This document shows, piece after piece, positions 31,293 through 42,857 of a stretch of DNA of 64,000 bases. The DNA lies in contig CP137324.1 of the NCBI GenBank assembly GCA_033182465.1, positions 1-64,000 on the forward strand. The letters run 5' to 3'. Made by a program: the position numbers and the translations under genes. This stretch comes from Sanghuangporus weigelae. Lineage: Eukaryota > Basidiomycota > Agaricomycetes > Hymenochaetales > Hymenochaetaceae. Below the pieces are notes generated by a model that was given only the letters and a program-made list of their open reading frames with translations, ran no database searches and was not told the DNA's origin. Every line of letters starts with the position of its first letter. Positions within the stretch are counted from its first letter, which is position 1.

Positions 31293-31660
31293 TGACGTCC
31301 AGTGATTCATCAATCAGCGCCAATTCTCGAGTCCTCAACGCAAGAAGAAAACGAACGCGTTAGGAGGCATCAATGGACCAAATGAATGGTGAACTTGAGA
31401 TGAGGGTGCGCCGCCTCCATTCTTCTGGGACTACGGCGGCTATGTAATGAATAGTAAACAAGATCAGCTTCTGAAAGCTGGACGGCGACGACTTGCGTTG
31501 TTAGGCTGTGCGATCTCCGAGATTTGTGATGTCTGGTTACTATTTCGAATCCTCTTCTATAAAGAGATCGCTGTCGGTCGTTGCGAGAGATCTTGGTTAT
31601 TCTCCGTTGACTGACTTGTCACTTCGTACTTTGTCAGAGCATATAAAACTGCCCTTCCCT

Positions 31661-32358
31661 ATGCACATGGCTACCACCACCACTCTTTTGCTCCTCGGAC
31701 TCGCTGCTCTTAAAGGCACGTTCTTTTGGTGTTTCCTTCCGGTGCTTTTACTGATGGATAGATTTCAACAGGCATCAATGCTCAGCAGGCGACGAACGCG
31801 ACAATTGCTCTTCTACCTGAATTCAGCGGCCTGCCCATCTCCGGGGAAGTGATAGGAACGGGAGCAGATGGTACAACGTATGTTCTTTCTGCTTCGGGCA
31901 CTGATGCAGGTGACATTCCTTTCATGAGTACGTCCTGCGTTCATCACCTCACCTCTTCTAATCCTTGCTGATTGATGGTTGCGATCTTAGTGACCGTCGT
32001 ACAAGATACCTCGCATGTCTCAGAGGCTGTATCGCTTGCTACGGGTTTAGGCGCAGACGTCCAATGTGCTTACGACTCACAGGGCATCGGGGCGTGCACG
32101 CTTGTGACCGAGGGTACAGGAACGGATGCAAACGGTGACGCTGGACCTCAGACGACTGTCATCTCCGCGTCACTCTCGTTGGTTGCTGTTCCGGTGACTA
32201 CGGCCAGTTCCACATCTACTCAGCCTTCTGCTGGTGGTTCTGCGACCAGTTCAGGTTCGGCGGACTCTTCCAGTAATACCTCCGGCACTGTGCACAGCTT
32301 CGCACTATCCCTGTCAGCAGTCTTTTCAATCATCCTTGCTGCTATCGCTACAGTTTAA
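31661..32358 (+). CDS. Small secreted, probably GPI-anchored Ser/Thr-rich protein
   Basis: Three exons: 31661-31715, 31772-31927, 31991-32358; 192 residues. MHMATTTTLLLLGLAALKG-INAQQATNA is a signal peptide cut near AQQ. The mature part has a short globular domain (LPEFSGLPISGEVIGTGADG, DTSHVSEAVSLATGLGAD, Cys pair in VQCAYDSQGIGACTL). A Ser/Thr/Gly tail follows, with a hydrophobic end (FALSLSAVFSIILAAIATV) fitting a GPI-attachment signal. Such proteins are common in basidiomycete cell walls. The first intron begins with GC (AAAG|GCACGT), because the only nearby GT puts the rest out of frame. Confidence 0.75.
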
Positions 32359-32525
32359 AGTATTGGCTTCTCTTCAATCGTGTTATTGTCTGTTGGAAAC
32401 TCGACGCGTTTCTGGGTCGAAGGTATTTATCGCTTTCACAATAATGTCCGATAATGTATGGGTCCGGTTGGGCATTGAAATTACATACTTGTGTTCGGCA
32501 TCATAGACATACAAATCGCGCTGAT

Positions 32526-33528
32526 TCAAATTACATCGAGGCTGTACTCCGCTCTGAGGAAGCATCAGTATCTGATCGGCGACAAGTGGAGGAAAGCCTT
32601 ACACAGTCAAGGTCCCAGATCCCAATGTCACTTCAGTACCAGCTTGCGCCGCCTTCAGAACATGCGACTGGTCTAGTCCGTTATTTAGAATCAAGAACTA
32701 ACGAGGGACTCCATGAAACCCTGCTACCCGGCAAAGTGCTATCGACGCACCTTCACGAAAACGTTCAAATCGGAGTTGAAACTTTGGATTGTTCCATTTG
32801 TCGGTAAGAAAGAGAAGATGCTGGATGTTCCATTCGAGCCAACAAATAAGTTCCTTATTTGTGTTCCACCACGTCAGTCCTTTCTGGGTCGTTGACAGGA
32901 AAAGCTCTTACCAAGTAGACCCGTGCGCGTTGATATTCCGTATAACTGGCTCCGGATTGCCCTGCTCGTCGATCGTGGATGAAATCGGCTGTGCATTGAA
33001 TGAAGCAAGCCAGATTAAGATCTCGTTTATATCATCTCCGTCAACTGACGTGGATGTTATCAGTTCATAAGCAACATTGGCAATTGATGAGTTGTCAATG
33101 TCGTATGTCCATTCAAATGAGGTCTGCCAAAGGTTCGTAAGTTCTCTACAAGGAAGGTAAACAACGCGACGCCAAATGCATACTGGAAGATTTGTAATGC
33201 CTCGTATTTGACGTCCTACAGCCGTGTCAAGGTTGACATTCGAGAAGCTCTTCACGCTATCCCCACCAGTCCACGTCCAATTCGTCGTCCAGCTGATTGT
33301 TGAGCCGTTAAGTGCGTTAACTATGATGCATTGTGAACCATCTGTAGTGTTCCCTGCTCCGAGCTCATTGGATGAAATAGTAAAGGGACCTTCTTTTTCA
33401 CTGTCTGTCTTTCCGCATAGAGTGGATGCATCGATTCCTCGACGACTCTGAGCAATTGGAAGTGGCGAACTCAGTTGACGAGCAGCAGCAGTGACCGCGA
33501 GGAAAGCTGTGAGCAATGTGAGAATCAT
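32526..33528 (-). CDS. GH12 glycoside hydrolase (endoglucanase/xyloglucanase-like), copy A
   Basis: Five exons on the minus strand: 33528-33184, 33123-32912, 32853-32751, 32697-32603, 32553-32526 (345, 212, 103, 95, 28 nt); 260 residues. Signal peptide MILTLLTAFLAVTAAARQ. GH12 marks: STLCGKTDSE near the N-terminus, [35 protein letters not shown], the nucleophile region NEILIWLASFNAQPI (Glu in EILIWL), NLFVGSNGTSSIFSFLP, and the acid/base Glu in AQAGTEVTLGSGTLTV, ending AEYSLDVI. It would be secreted and cleave beta-1,4-glucan or xyloglucan. The first intron (60 nt) is a multiple of three and open, so retention would leave the frame intact. Tandem paralogue of the next gene. Confidence 0.9.
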
Positions 33529-34180
33529 GGTGTTGACGACGACATAGCTGAGCGACTCACAAGGAATATATGTCCATCGGAACTACTTGAGAATATGCCC
33601 ACATCCTTTAGTCTGGGAGGTTTGCGGGGAGCCCTACTACTCGGACCTTAAAAGAACCAAGGTCAGAAGATCCATACCTCAATAGGAAGAAGCGTTTGCC
33701 TTGAACCGGACAACAACTACGAATCAACGAGGAAGTAGCCTGGTGAGAGTATGTCGAATGTGATTAAGCACTGTCACTATTGCTTCCTTCTGTCAGAAAC
33801 TTGAGAGTTTCGCTCAGAATCTCAAATAATTTGCGTTCTCAAGTGTAGGACCAGGAGCAAGAAATTGATACCGAAGAGTTTTCGAGGGTTGCCTTTTGAA
33901 ACTATATATTCTTGGTTCGGGAAAAGAAGCCATTCATGTTCGTTCTAATGGGGATGCGCACCTCCCATTCGACGTTAGTCTACTCCCAGCGAATTGGGAA
34001 TAGGCTCCGTGAATGATGTAGGTTTGTGTATAAAGTTTTCTACACGCCACGAACATGACCAGCTAATATTACTCGCAAATCGGAGCTTCACCGCATGGAG
34101 TCTCAACAGGAGCATTCACTCGGTCTACGTCGTCAGCAAGCCAAGCTAGGAGACTCATAGAGAGTGCCGGAGGTTGCTTT
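33529..34180. other. Spacer between the two GH12 genes
   Basis: 652 bp between the start of copy A and the end of copy B on the same strand; serves as promoter of copy A. No other coding signal. Confidence 0.6.
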
Positions 34181-35188
34181 TCAGTTGAGAACAATACTAA
34201 ACTCCGACCTGGTTTGGGGATATAGTTAGCAGGCCGCCGCTTCCAGTAGGACGAGTACTTACACTGTCAAGGTCCCAGTACCTGATGTTGCCTCTGTACC
34301 TCCTTGGGCTGTCTTCAGGAATTGAGTGTCCGGGAGACCTTCGTTCGCAGTGAGGAACTTGCCAAGAGCTAGATCAGTCGCTTGATAAGATTGAAATAAT
34401 TCGTAAGTTACCCTCAAGAATGAGTTGATCTCTGCACTGAAACTCTGGATCGTCCCGCTGGTCGGCAGGAATGAGAAGACATTGTTGACGCCGTTCGATC
34501 CGATGAACAAATTCCTTTGCAATTTGAGCATCAGGTGAGCGCTGTCAATCATTTTGAGACTTGTTTTATGGATGGCATTCACCAAGTATGACCCTCCAAA
34601 CTGATGTTTGTTACAGCCGGAACCGCTTGTCCCTGAGCATTAAAGACAGCAGAGATAGGCCCAGCATTGATGTTCGCTAGCCAGATCATGATCTCATTGA
34701 TATTGTCACCATTGGGAGAAGTTGATGTGAAGAGGTCGTAAGCTACGTCTGCGACGGAGGTACTCGTGATACCATAAGACCATTCCCAGGTGCTCTACCA
34801 TCAAGATACCATCGCGTCAGGAAACCGTAGAATGAAGAGACATACTTACCTGAAGGCTTTGGATCTCATTCAGCTGGCGGCCAATATTCGCATCGAGATT
34901 GATGTTAGAGAAGCTCTTCACCCCGTTTCCACCAGTCCAGGTCCAATTGGTCGTCCAAGAGATTGCTGACCCGCTAAGCGCAGTGACCTGCGCACACTGC
35001 GAACCGCTCGTCGCGCCGGAGGAACCGAATTGGTCAAGGAAGAGTGTATAGGGTCCTTCAATAGCGCTATCGAATTGTCCGCACAAAATAGAGGTATCTA
35101 TCTGGCGTTTGCCGGGACTTGGCGACGCTGTAACAAATGCAGAACGAGCAGCAACAGCCAGTGGGATATAAAGCATCCGCCAAACCAT
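34181..35188 (-). CDS. GH12 glycoside hydrolase (endoglucanase/xyloglucanase-like), copy B
   Basis: Five exons on the minus strand: 35188-34850, 34794-34583, 34514-34412, 34357-34263, 34208-34181 (339, 212, 103, 95, 28 nt); 258 residues. Signal-like start [21 protein letters not shown] followed by a KR site ([10 protein letters not shown]). Catalytic regions: [18 protein letters not shown] (nucleophile Glu) and [16 protein letters not shown] (acid/base Glu), ending SEFSIVLN. Substrate class as for copy A. Exons 2-5 have exactly the lengths of copy A, so the pair arose by tandem duplication. Intron 3 is 54 nt, open and in frame, as an alternative read-through. An upstream in-frame Met lies at 35212. 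A TATATATA stretch lies at ~35218-35225. Confidence 0.9.
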
Positions 35189-37296
35189 GGTCCTCGGTCG
35201 TTTTCTCTTCATGATAATATATATAACTTCTGAACGAAAGCCCTGCTCGTCACATGAGGTGCACGATGTGAATCTTGATACATAAAATGCTCACCAGAAG
35301 AAACAGGAGGTAAGAAAATGGAGCCTTAAGGAGACATATGAAGAGTGCTTAAGCATGTAAACGAAGATCTAGAATCGCCATGAGAAATTACCATGGGAGG
35401 TTCGACAGCGAAATGTTACTCACGGCAAAGGGAATACAGCATATGAGGTGGCCTCGAGAGCAACAGCTGCATACGGCTCTGGAACCGCCGAGGATTGAGA
35501 AGACCGTTGTCTGGTACTTATTAGCAACCGCTCTTTGCATCTAGTATCGAAGACATGTCGTTGGGAATTGTACCGCGTAATTGATTATAGAATTACGCAG
35601 TTGAGTTATTTTTATTGGATTAGAAATTGCTGGAGCAAGAAGGATAAATCTTGGCTGCGGTACAAGCAGATGACTACACGTGAAGAATTGAGAAATGACT
35701 TGGGTGTTGATAAATTTACAGAGAATCTGTCTGCTTACTAAGATCCCCACTGCGCTTTCAACGCTTCCCATGGCGGTCCGGATTCAAGGATCCGCCAAAG
35801 AAGAGAAGTATGGCGCATCCCAGAGCATTCCGAGTCATATTGAGCCTCATGATGATGCACAGCACGAGGTTCGCATTGGACCCTTATTATCTTCGCGTCC
35901 TCTCGAGCAGAGTAGAACAAAAGAACCGATTACATTACATGTAAGTACAATGAAGCTTCACTGACAAAGTAAGTTCAAGATTACTCACAGAAATTGATAC
36001 ACTCAAAACCGGCAAAAATACAAGGTCCAGATACACATCGCTGAAGGGTGCAACGCATCGACACGTTGTTTTGGAGTTTCCCAATCATCGAGAGTGATAT
36101 AAACGGGCATCCCGTGGCAACATTGATGGAAAGTGTAACGGAAGTCTAACATCTCGGGTGCGTGGGACTTACTGATCCGCCAAGCTTCTCTATCTCCGCA
36201 AAGCCGCAGAAGTCTATAGGACTAACAAAGACCAGTGAGGCTGGCTTTTGAGTGAGACCACTGATGTTTGCTTGTGTATATCATCGGCCGCGACGGGACT
36301 CCGTCAAATACAAATAGACACGGACAACCGTCGATATCTCTGCAAAGCGTGAATTCGAATTCGAGACGTCTTCGAGAGCTGCAATGTCTGAGTCATGAGA
36401 TATGGCGGCCTTCCATGTTGCCCATCGCCGAAAGCAGCGTTGATTGCGGACACGACCCAGCCGTGGACTGAAAGCCTGAAAGCAAATAATCTGACTTTTT
36501 TTTTCATCTTATTATGGAATGCCACTAGTACGGTTTCCAATCCAATTCTTCAAGTATGAATAGAAGTCTAGACGAGATATAATTTCTCGGTGGTGTAGAA
36601 CAAACCGCGATTGAAGCTTCAAAATTGAAGACAGCACAGAAAACGATCGTGTGAATGTATTACGTCATAACAGCGTGTCCCCCTTATGTCGGAGATTATC
36701 GACCCGGATTTGCCGCTCTGCATAACAGACCTGATCTGGACTGATTTTGATTATGTAAACTCCAAAATATGTTAATATCTATGAGTTAAGAGCAAAGGCA
36801 TTGTAAACAAAATAGCCCTCATGATTACGGCGAGTCATACAACGATACATATTTGGCGGACCCTCGGCAATCCGCTCAACTGGAATCATGCTTTTGTGCG
36901 CGTATGCGGCAACAGATACACCGCAGTCCGTGATCTGTCGGGCTGTGCTGCTTCGCCGCTGGGCTTTTGTTCACGAATTATATGTCTTGATAATACATTC
37001 TAAGAAATAGGAACACGATGATTGTTCAAAAAGCGCTCGATAGAGCTGTAGGGTAACACAACATAGGTAATCTGGTCTGGGGAATTCTGCAATATGGTGT
37101 CCAGTTACAAATCAAATTGAAGGATTTCGATAGGAGACAATTCAATCACATGCAACGGCATTAGAACGGATCACGTGCGATAGGATCATTCATTTAAATG
37201 CCGTCTCTCCCGTTCCCGTACTGTCGCTCATCCGTTCTATTTCCTCCCTGTCCTCGTCCATCATCCCAGTCTACACGTATCACTTATTGCATCAAG
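35189..37296. other. 2.1-kb gap, no supported gene
   Basis: Between the GH12 pair and the fumarate reductase. A minus-strand frame at 35738-35920 ends RILESGPPWEALKAQWGS, which looks protein-like but has no partner exon I could find; it may be a gene remnant. Other frames are short. Confidence 0.4.
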
Positions 37297-39735
37297 ATGG
37301 CTCAGGTTATCGTCGTCGGTGGTGGTCTCGCAGGTCTTTCTGCCGCGCACACTCTCCTTGAGCGCGGCGCCAACGTTCTCTTACTCGACAAGCAACCGTG
37401 AGTGTCTCGTGTTGAATATGCCATCTCTTATTCCTTCCTTTCTCTTCGTGTATCATTTCATATGTCACTTGCAAGTGCGAGAATTAAATGGGCCGGATCA
37501 CCAGTCGTGTCCTACCTTGACGGGTCAGGTGGCATTGTGCTGATGCGGGGTGCTTTTGGGCGGAGGCGCATTACACTCTCAAACATCTCGGGTTGAAATA
37601 TTTTGTGTCGCTTTAAGACAGTCGTTAGTATGCAAAATGAATGACGCCGTTATATTTAAGGCGGTCTCTTGGATTCCTGTTTCGCGTTGATCTCATTGTT
37701 CGTCCATTGATTTCAGGCATATGACCTTCGTCACGGAATCTTCATTGCTGATCGCTTTATTCGAAACGGTTATACTAACGACCAATTCTTTAGCTTCATG
37801 GGAGGAAATTCTACGAAAGCTACGTCCGGAATCAATGGCTCGGGTACAAATCCACAGCAGGAACTTGGCATCCAGGACAGCGCGAAAGTATTTTTTGAGG
37901 ATACCAAACGATCTGCGAAGGACCTTGCACGAGATGATCTTATTCGCGTACTTACCGGGCGCTCGGCTAGTGCAGTTCATTGGCTGCAGGATACGTTTGG
38001 ACTTGACCTAAGCAAGGTGTCCCGTCTCGGTGGTCACAGCCAGCCTCGTACGCATCGTGGCGGTGCTCAGTTCCCTGGTATGGTCATCACCTATGCACAG
38101 ATGGAACGCCTTGAAGATCTAGCGCAGAGTATACCCGAGCGGGTCCAGATCCGCAAGAAGGCCAAGGTGACGCGACTATTAAAGAACGACAGTGGAAGCG
38201 TTCTCGGTGTCGAGTATGAAGTTGATGGAAAGAAGGACGAAGCATATGGACCAGTCATCCTTGCAACAGGAGGATATGCAGCAGACTTTACGAACGACTC
38301 ACTACTTAAGAAGTTCAGACCGGAGCTATGGGATCTTCCGACAACGAATGGTGAACATTGCACCGGTGACGGACAGAAGCTTGCGATGGCCATTGGCGCC
38401 TCGGGGATTGATCTTGAGAAGGTTCAGGTGCATCCGACAGGTCTTGTTGACCCGAAGGATCCGGATGCGAAGGTGAAATTCCTTGCTGCAGAAGCTTTAC
38501 GTGGTGTGGGTGGATTGTTACTCGACAATGAGGGCAAGCGATTCGTCGACGAGCTTCAGACTCGTGACTATGTTACTGGCAAGATGTGGGAGAACGGCAA
38601 GGTGAGCATTTTCTGCACGCTTTAACTGTTTTTATTCATTATTATTCTGCAGTTTCCCATCCGTCTTGTGCTGAACGGCGGTGCATCGAAAGAAATTGAA
38701 TGGCATTGTAAGCATTACGTTGGTCGCGGACTGATGAAACGCTTCGAGTCGGGTGCCGCTTTGGCGAAGGAGATTGGCATTCCGGAGTCTACGCTTGCAA
38801 AGACTTTCACCGAATATAGTGCTGTCGCAAAGGCCAACAAAGATCCGTTCGGTAAGAAGTTTTTCCAGCATTCGGATTGGAAGATGGATGACATCTTCCA
38901 TGTTGCGATCATGACGCCCGTGCTGCACTACACAATGGGTGGTCTTGAGATCGACCCGGAAGCTCGCGTGCTGGCATCGGGGGAGCATGGCCCAATTCCT
39001 GGTCTGTTCGCTGCTGGTGAGGTTGCCGGCGGTGTACATGGCGCTAACCGACTTGGAGGGAGCTCCTTGCTTGGCTGTGTTGTTTTCGGTCGCGTGGCCG
39101 GGGACAGCGCAGCGGCGTACCTTTTACAGAAGGGCTTAGGCGACGCTGACAAGGCTCAGGGCCGCCTCGGTGCTGTTGCAAGCCATCTCGGTGCTCCGTT
39201 GTCGACGACAATTACGATCAAGCCGGAACAGAGTAAAGTTGAACTTTCGTTTTCATGGGCAGGCTCTGGCTCTGCTCCATCTTCAACCCTAGTTCCTACT
39301 TCATCCGCACCCGTACCCACCACCTCTTCGTCTTCTGGTTCGTCGATGCCATCTACTGAGCCGGTTCCTGGAGCCTCCTCGAGTCCATCTGTAACTCAGG
39401 AAAAGAAGGAAGAGAAGGTTGAGGAGTCGAAGGCCGCAAGCGGCTCGTACACAGTCGAGGAAATCGCAAAACACAACAAGAAGGAAGATTGCTGGGTCAT
39501 TGTCAACGGACAAGTGTTGGACGTGACGAAGTTCCTTCCTGAGCATCCTGGTGGGGAGAAGGCAATCCTACTCTACGCTGGTAGAGATGCTACTGAGGAA
39601 TTCAACATGTTGCATGACCCTAAGGTATGTCAACTTTAGAGCAATGGTGCAATGTACGCTTCAGGTGCTGACGTTTCTTTTCAGGTCATTCCACGATACG
39701 CCCCAGATGCAGTGATTGGAACGCTCAAGCAGTAA
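37297..39735 (+). CDS. Fumarate reductase (soluble, FAD) fused to cytochrome b5 domain
   Basis: Four exons: 37297-37397, 37794-38601, 38653-39624, 39685-39735; 643 residues. Residues 1-34 hold the FAD Rossmann motif [35 protein letters not shown] follows after the first intron, then the fumarate-reductase features [67 protein letters not shown]. After a Ser/Pro/Thr linker (~530-570) comes a cytochrome b5 domain: [31 protein letters not shown] (haem His) and FNMLHDPK (second His). It would reduce fumarate with flavin or haem electrons to reoxidise cofactors at low oxygen. Related yeast enzymes (Osm1/Frd1) lack the b5 domain. The first intron is 396 nt, far longer than its neighbours. Confidence 0.92.
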
Positions 39736-41307
39736 ACAAATCTGAATTTCGGGCGATTGGATTGTAACGTCTTTTGCTCTGCCTTTCTTCGCGTTACCAA
39801 ATTTAATGTATATCATTCCGCATTTTTTACTCCTGATGTGCTATGGTCAGATTGAAAGTATTTTCGTATCCTTCGCTCGCCGAATACAGTGCAAATCATA
39901 AACTTGGAGTCTGTCTATGAGAAGATCGATTACGAACGTGTCAGGTCGATTCCCCTTTACATATAGTGCACTCTTAAGCAATATTTGAACCTACATATAA
40001 CAGTAGACACTATCTTCTGGGCAGGCCTCATATCTCTCTTCTCCAAAACTTATGTCTTCTAAACCCGCACCTTCGATGCTTGTGGTTCTGTAAACTGTCA
40101 TAACCGAGACTTTCCACTCCTAGCCTGAAGTGACTCCCTATCCGCCCCTGAGCCTGCGCCATTTGCTACCGCAACTGATTCATTAGCCTTAGAATCGCAT
40201 TGAAATCAATTAGGTAACAGTATGTGATGTAATCGAGAGGTCGCGACTAAGAATCAAGGATGGTTATTGCAGCTGTATATATTTTCACTCTCTGAAGCTA
40301 TACTCGATTTAGGTCTTGATATAAGCATTGAATCGAAATTGCTTCCTGCGAGACCAGTTAAAAATTCAAAGCATTCCCAGGAAAGAAACATTCGAGCCAA
40401 CTTCCGATGACATGACTTTCTTCATTCCGCGAATCCACTGGCAGGAGATGCTCGCGGCAGGGCTCGCATGACAACGTACTATCTACAGCACGAGCGTGTA
40501 CTACCATATACCTTTTCCTGAAGCTGAAGGGAATCAATATAAAACCCTGATAAGATCGCTATCTTATCAGACTCCTCGAGAAACGAAAATAGTTTCGAGT
40601 TCTTTTCGAGTTCTAAACTCTTTACATGTTCTGCTTCGGCCCTGGTTCCATTATATCTATAATTCAGATTCGCGGGAGGCATGTAGCTGTACATATCGGT
40701 GCAAACTATGGGAACTCGTTCTCGTGCGTCGCATCACTTCGTCCGACTCAATGGATTCTACAACAACGTCCGCATTGGGCATCCGATGATACTCCCCTCT
40801 ACCGTGCTCTACTCTTGGGGAACCCTGAAATAGTTGGTTCGAATAGAACATTTTATTCGTAATATGTTTGGCATCTTCAAATTTCCCTCCAACCATCTCA
40901 GTATTACAACCATCTTTTTAGAATTGGCCTGCATTCTCATCCAGTCACAGTGAAGAAACTTGTTGCATGGCAGCAAAAAATAAAAGAAAGTATGTTTGAT
41001 TCTATTCAGGGTACAGCACCTTGTTTATCTGTAGGAAACGCATTTTGTCTCGCAAATTTTTTAAAAGATGACAGTCCTACGTTCCGTTGAATAACGAAAC
41101 ATGATGTCGTTAAATAAAGCTAGCTGATGTTACACAAGGCATCCGAGAAACTCAGTCACCCAGCGCCCCACTCGAACGAAGAATACAGAGTGAAGTCAGA
41201 TACGTTGATAATTTACGTCTAAATTGTCTAGGGAAACGGTTAGACTGGGAATGACTGTCAGCTATTTGCATTCATCGCTAAGTATTAGCGATACTCACAT
41301 CACGTTG
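39736..41307. other. 1.6-kb convergent gap, no gene
   Basis: Between two convergent genes. Apart from the inverted repeat at 40547-40570 only short frames are present. Confidence 0.5.
40547..40570. repeat. Perfect inverted repeat with two GATA motifs
   Basis: CTGATAAGAT, four bases (CGCT), ATCTTATCAG. Both arms contain TGATAAG, the core bound by fungal GATA factors, facing each other. It could equally act as a hairpin. No gene start lies close by. Confidence 0.6.
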
Positions 41308-42857
41308 TCAAAGCGAGATCGTTCTTGGCCAAGGACCACTCTGGGCAGGTTCCCAGGACATGAACGAGTCCTTCCCAGAGCCTGGTAGTCTATCCGAAGC
41401 GGACTGATCTCCTCCCCATGCGGGACGGAGGTTGCTACTGCGCCAAGTATCTTTGACAGACGCAGTAGTGGGCATCTGTGATGCAGATCTCGCTGGATTA
41501 GGCGTTCCTGCGAGCCCTGCCCTGCGCGCAGCGATGACGCGTTGCAAAGGAGAATCCTCCGCGCAGGCGCCCGATGGCAATAATGCATTACTTTGAGGGC
41601 GTTGGCTTTGTGGAGCGCAAGACAGCGGGGAAGAAGAAGTACCCGGCGGCGACTCAATGATGGAGCTAAGGGAAGACACAACCAATACGTCAATCATTTG
41701 GTATTAAACCAGGAGAATCTACGTACGAAATAGCATCGGTGAGGCTCTGCAGCTGACTTAGATAGAAGCATGGAGAACTAAACTCGGATACCTGCTCATG
41801 GTGCTCTGGCGCAGAGCGTAGTGCGCTCAATGCCCGACGTAAATGTGGAGCGAGTTCGAAGATGGAAGAATACGCTGAATGATGCCTGACACAACCACAA
41901 TCGCGATTTGATGTAGCATCTTGTTCTATTATGCGAGCAAACACACGTTCGAGTGTATCATTGTCATCGCACATAAGCCCTGTGCTTCCGAAGTCAAAAG
42001 TAGAGTCGATGTCCATGATGCAGCCTGAGCCCGTCTTCGCCGGATCTGAAGAAGTTGTTAACGTCGCGAACCTATTTGAGGAGGTAGATGGGCTAGAAAG
42101 AGGAGACGTAGCGCAGCCTGTGCTCGTAAGCAAGACTGTTTCATTCTCCAGCGCTGAAGGAGTGCGAGGGTCATTATCGGACTCGGAGGAGCTCTCTATA
42201 GGAGACGAAGTTCGGGAGGCAATAGTCGTCACCGAATGACGCGAGTCCTGACAAGAATCGCTATCGCCGCCGTTGTCTGATCCGGGAAGAGATGAAGCAG
42301 TAGAGTCGGCCCGTTTTCGTCGAGTGATAGTTCTAGGATGAGGTTTTCTCTTGAATTCTCGAATGAATCCTTCGAGCTCCGCGATTCTGTTTTTGAGCAG
42401 CAAGACTTCATCTTGAGTAGGATCCCTAGAGAGAATGTGTCAATGGCTGGTCTCAGGAAGAGTATTGAGGCATACCTTCGATTTAAATCGTCGACTTCGT
42501 AAACGCAGGTACCGCTCTAGAGAAATAATTCTAGTCAGTGACATGGAGACCTGAAGTGGACCGCAGACGTACGAGCCCGAGCTTGGTGCAACGGCCACAG
42601 GCTGGTCGCCGCCTGCCCGCACAGCCTGAGTCAGATCTGGACAACATATAAAAAGCTATGTTCAATGTACCTGTCGCACTTTTGGGGTGGTTAGAGATGG
42701 GGAGATACTCTGAAGTGGAACAACAGACCATTCGCTTCGAACCATGACAGTTCAAGCAGGAGAGCGTTGTCCTGTTACGGCGTCGCTTGCGGTGATCGAC
42801 TTGTTCCTTGGCATCGTCATCAGAGATCCGCTTTTTAGTTCGATCTTGGGACGCCAT
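41308..42857 (-). CDS. Zn2Cys6-like transcription factor with short coiled coil
   Basis: Minus-strand exons: about 42857 to the intron near 42725, 42625-42573, 42516-42476, 42425-41727, 41665-41308. MASQDRTKKR then a basic stretch HRKRRRNRTTLSCLNC, HGSKRM, then C-AGRRRPACGRCTKLGLSGTC, VYEVDDLNRRDPTQ, a leucine-rich coiled coil (EVLLLKNRIAELEGFIREF), and a long Ser/Thr/Pro-rich region without a fungal-specific domain. Cysteine spacing outside the first intron fits a binuclear cluster (CX2C..., CGRC..., X8-C). I could not place an intron that yields the canonical CX2CX6C and keeps phase: the frame is open straight across it, and a GT-AG intron in phase exists only further in (near 42671-42626). 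Exon 1's end is therefore unsettled. A nuclear DNA-binding role is likely; targets unknown. Confidence 0.72.

Noticed and set aside
34259-34585. Continuous 108-codon frame in GH12 copy B read without intron 3
   Set aside because: The 54-nt intron at 34411-34358 matches the intron position and phase of copy A; the read-through is noted only as possible retention.
40820-40850. GGTTCGAATAG, resembling a tRNA B box
   Set aside because: No A box at the right distance and no cloverleaf could be drawn. No tRNA or rRNA gene was recognised anywhere in the window.
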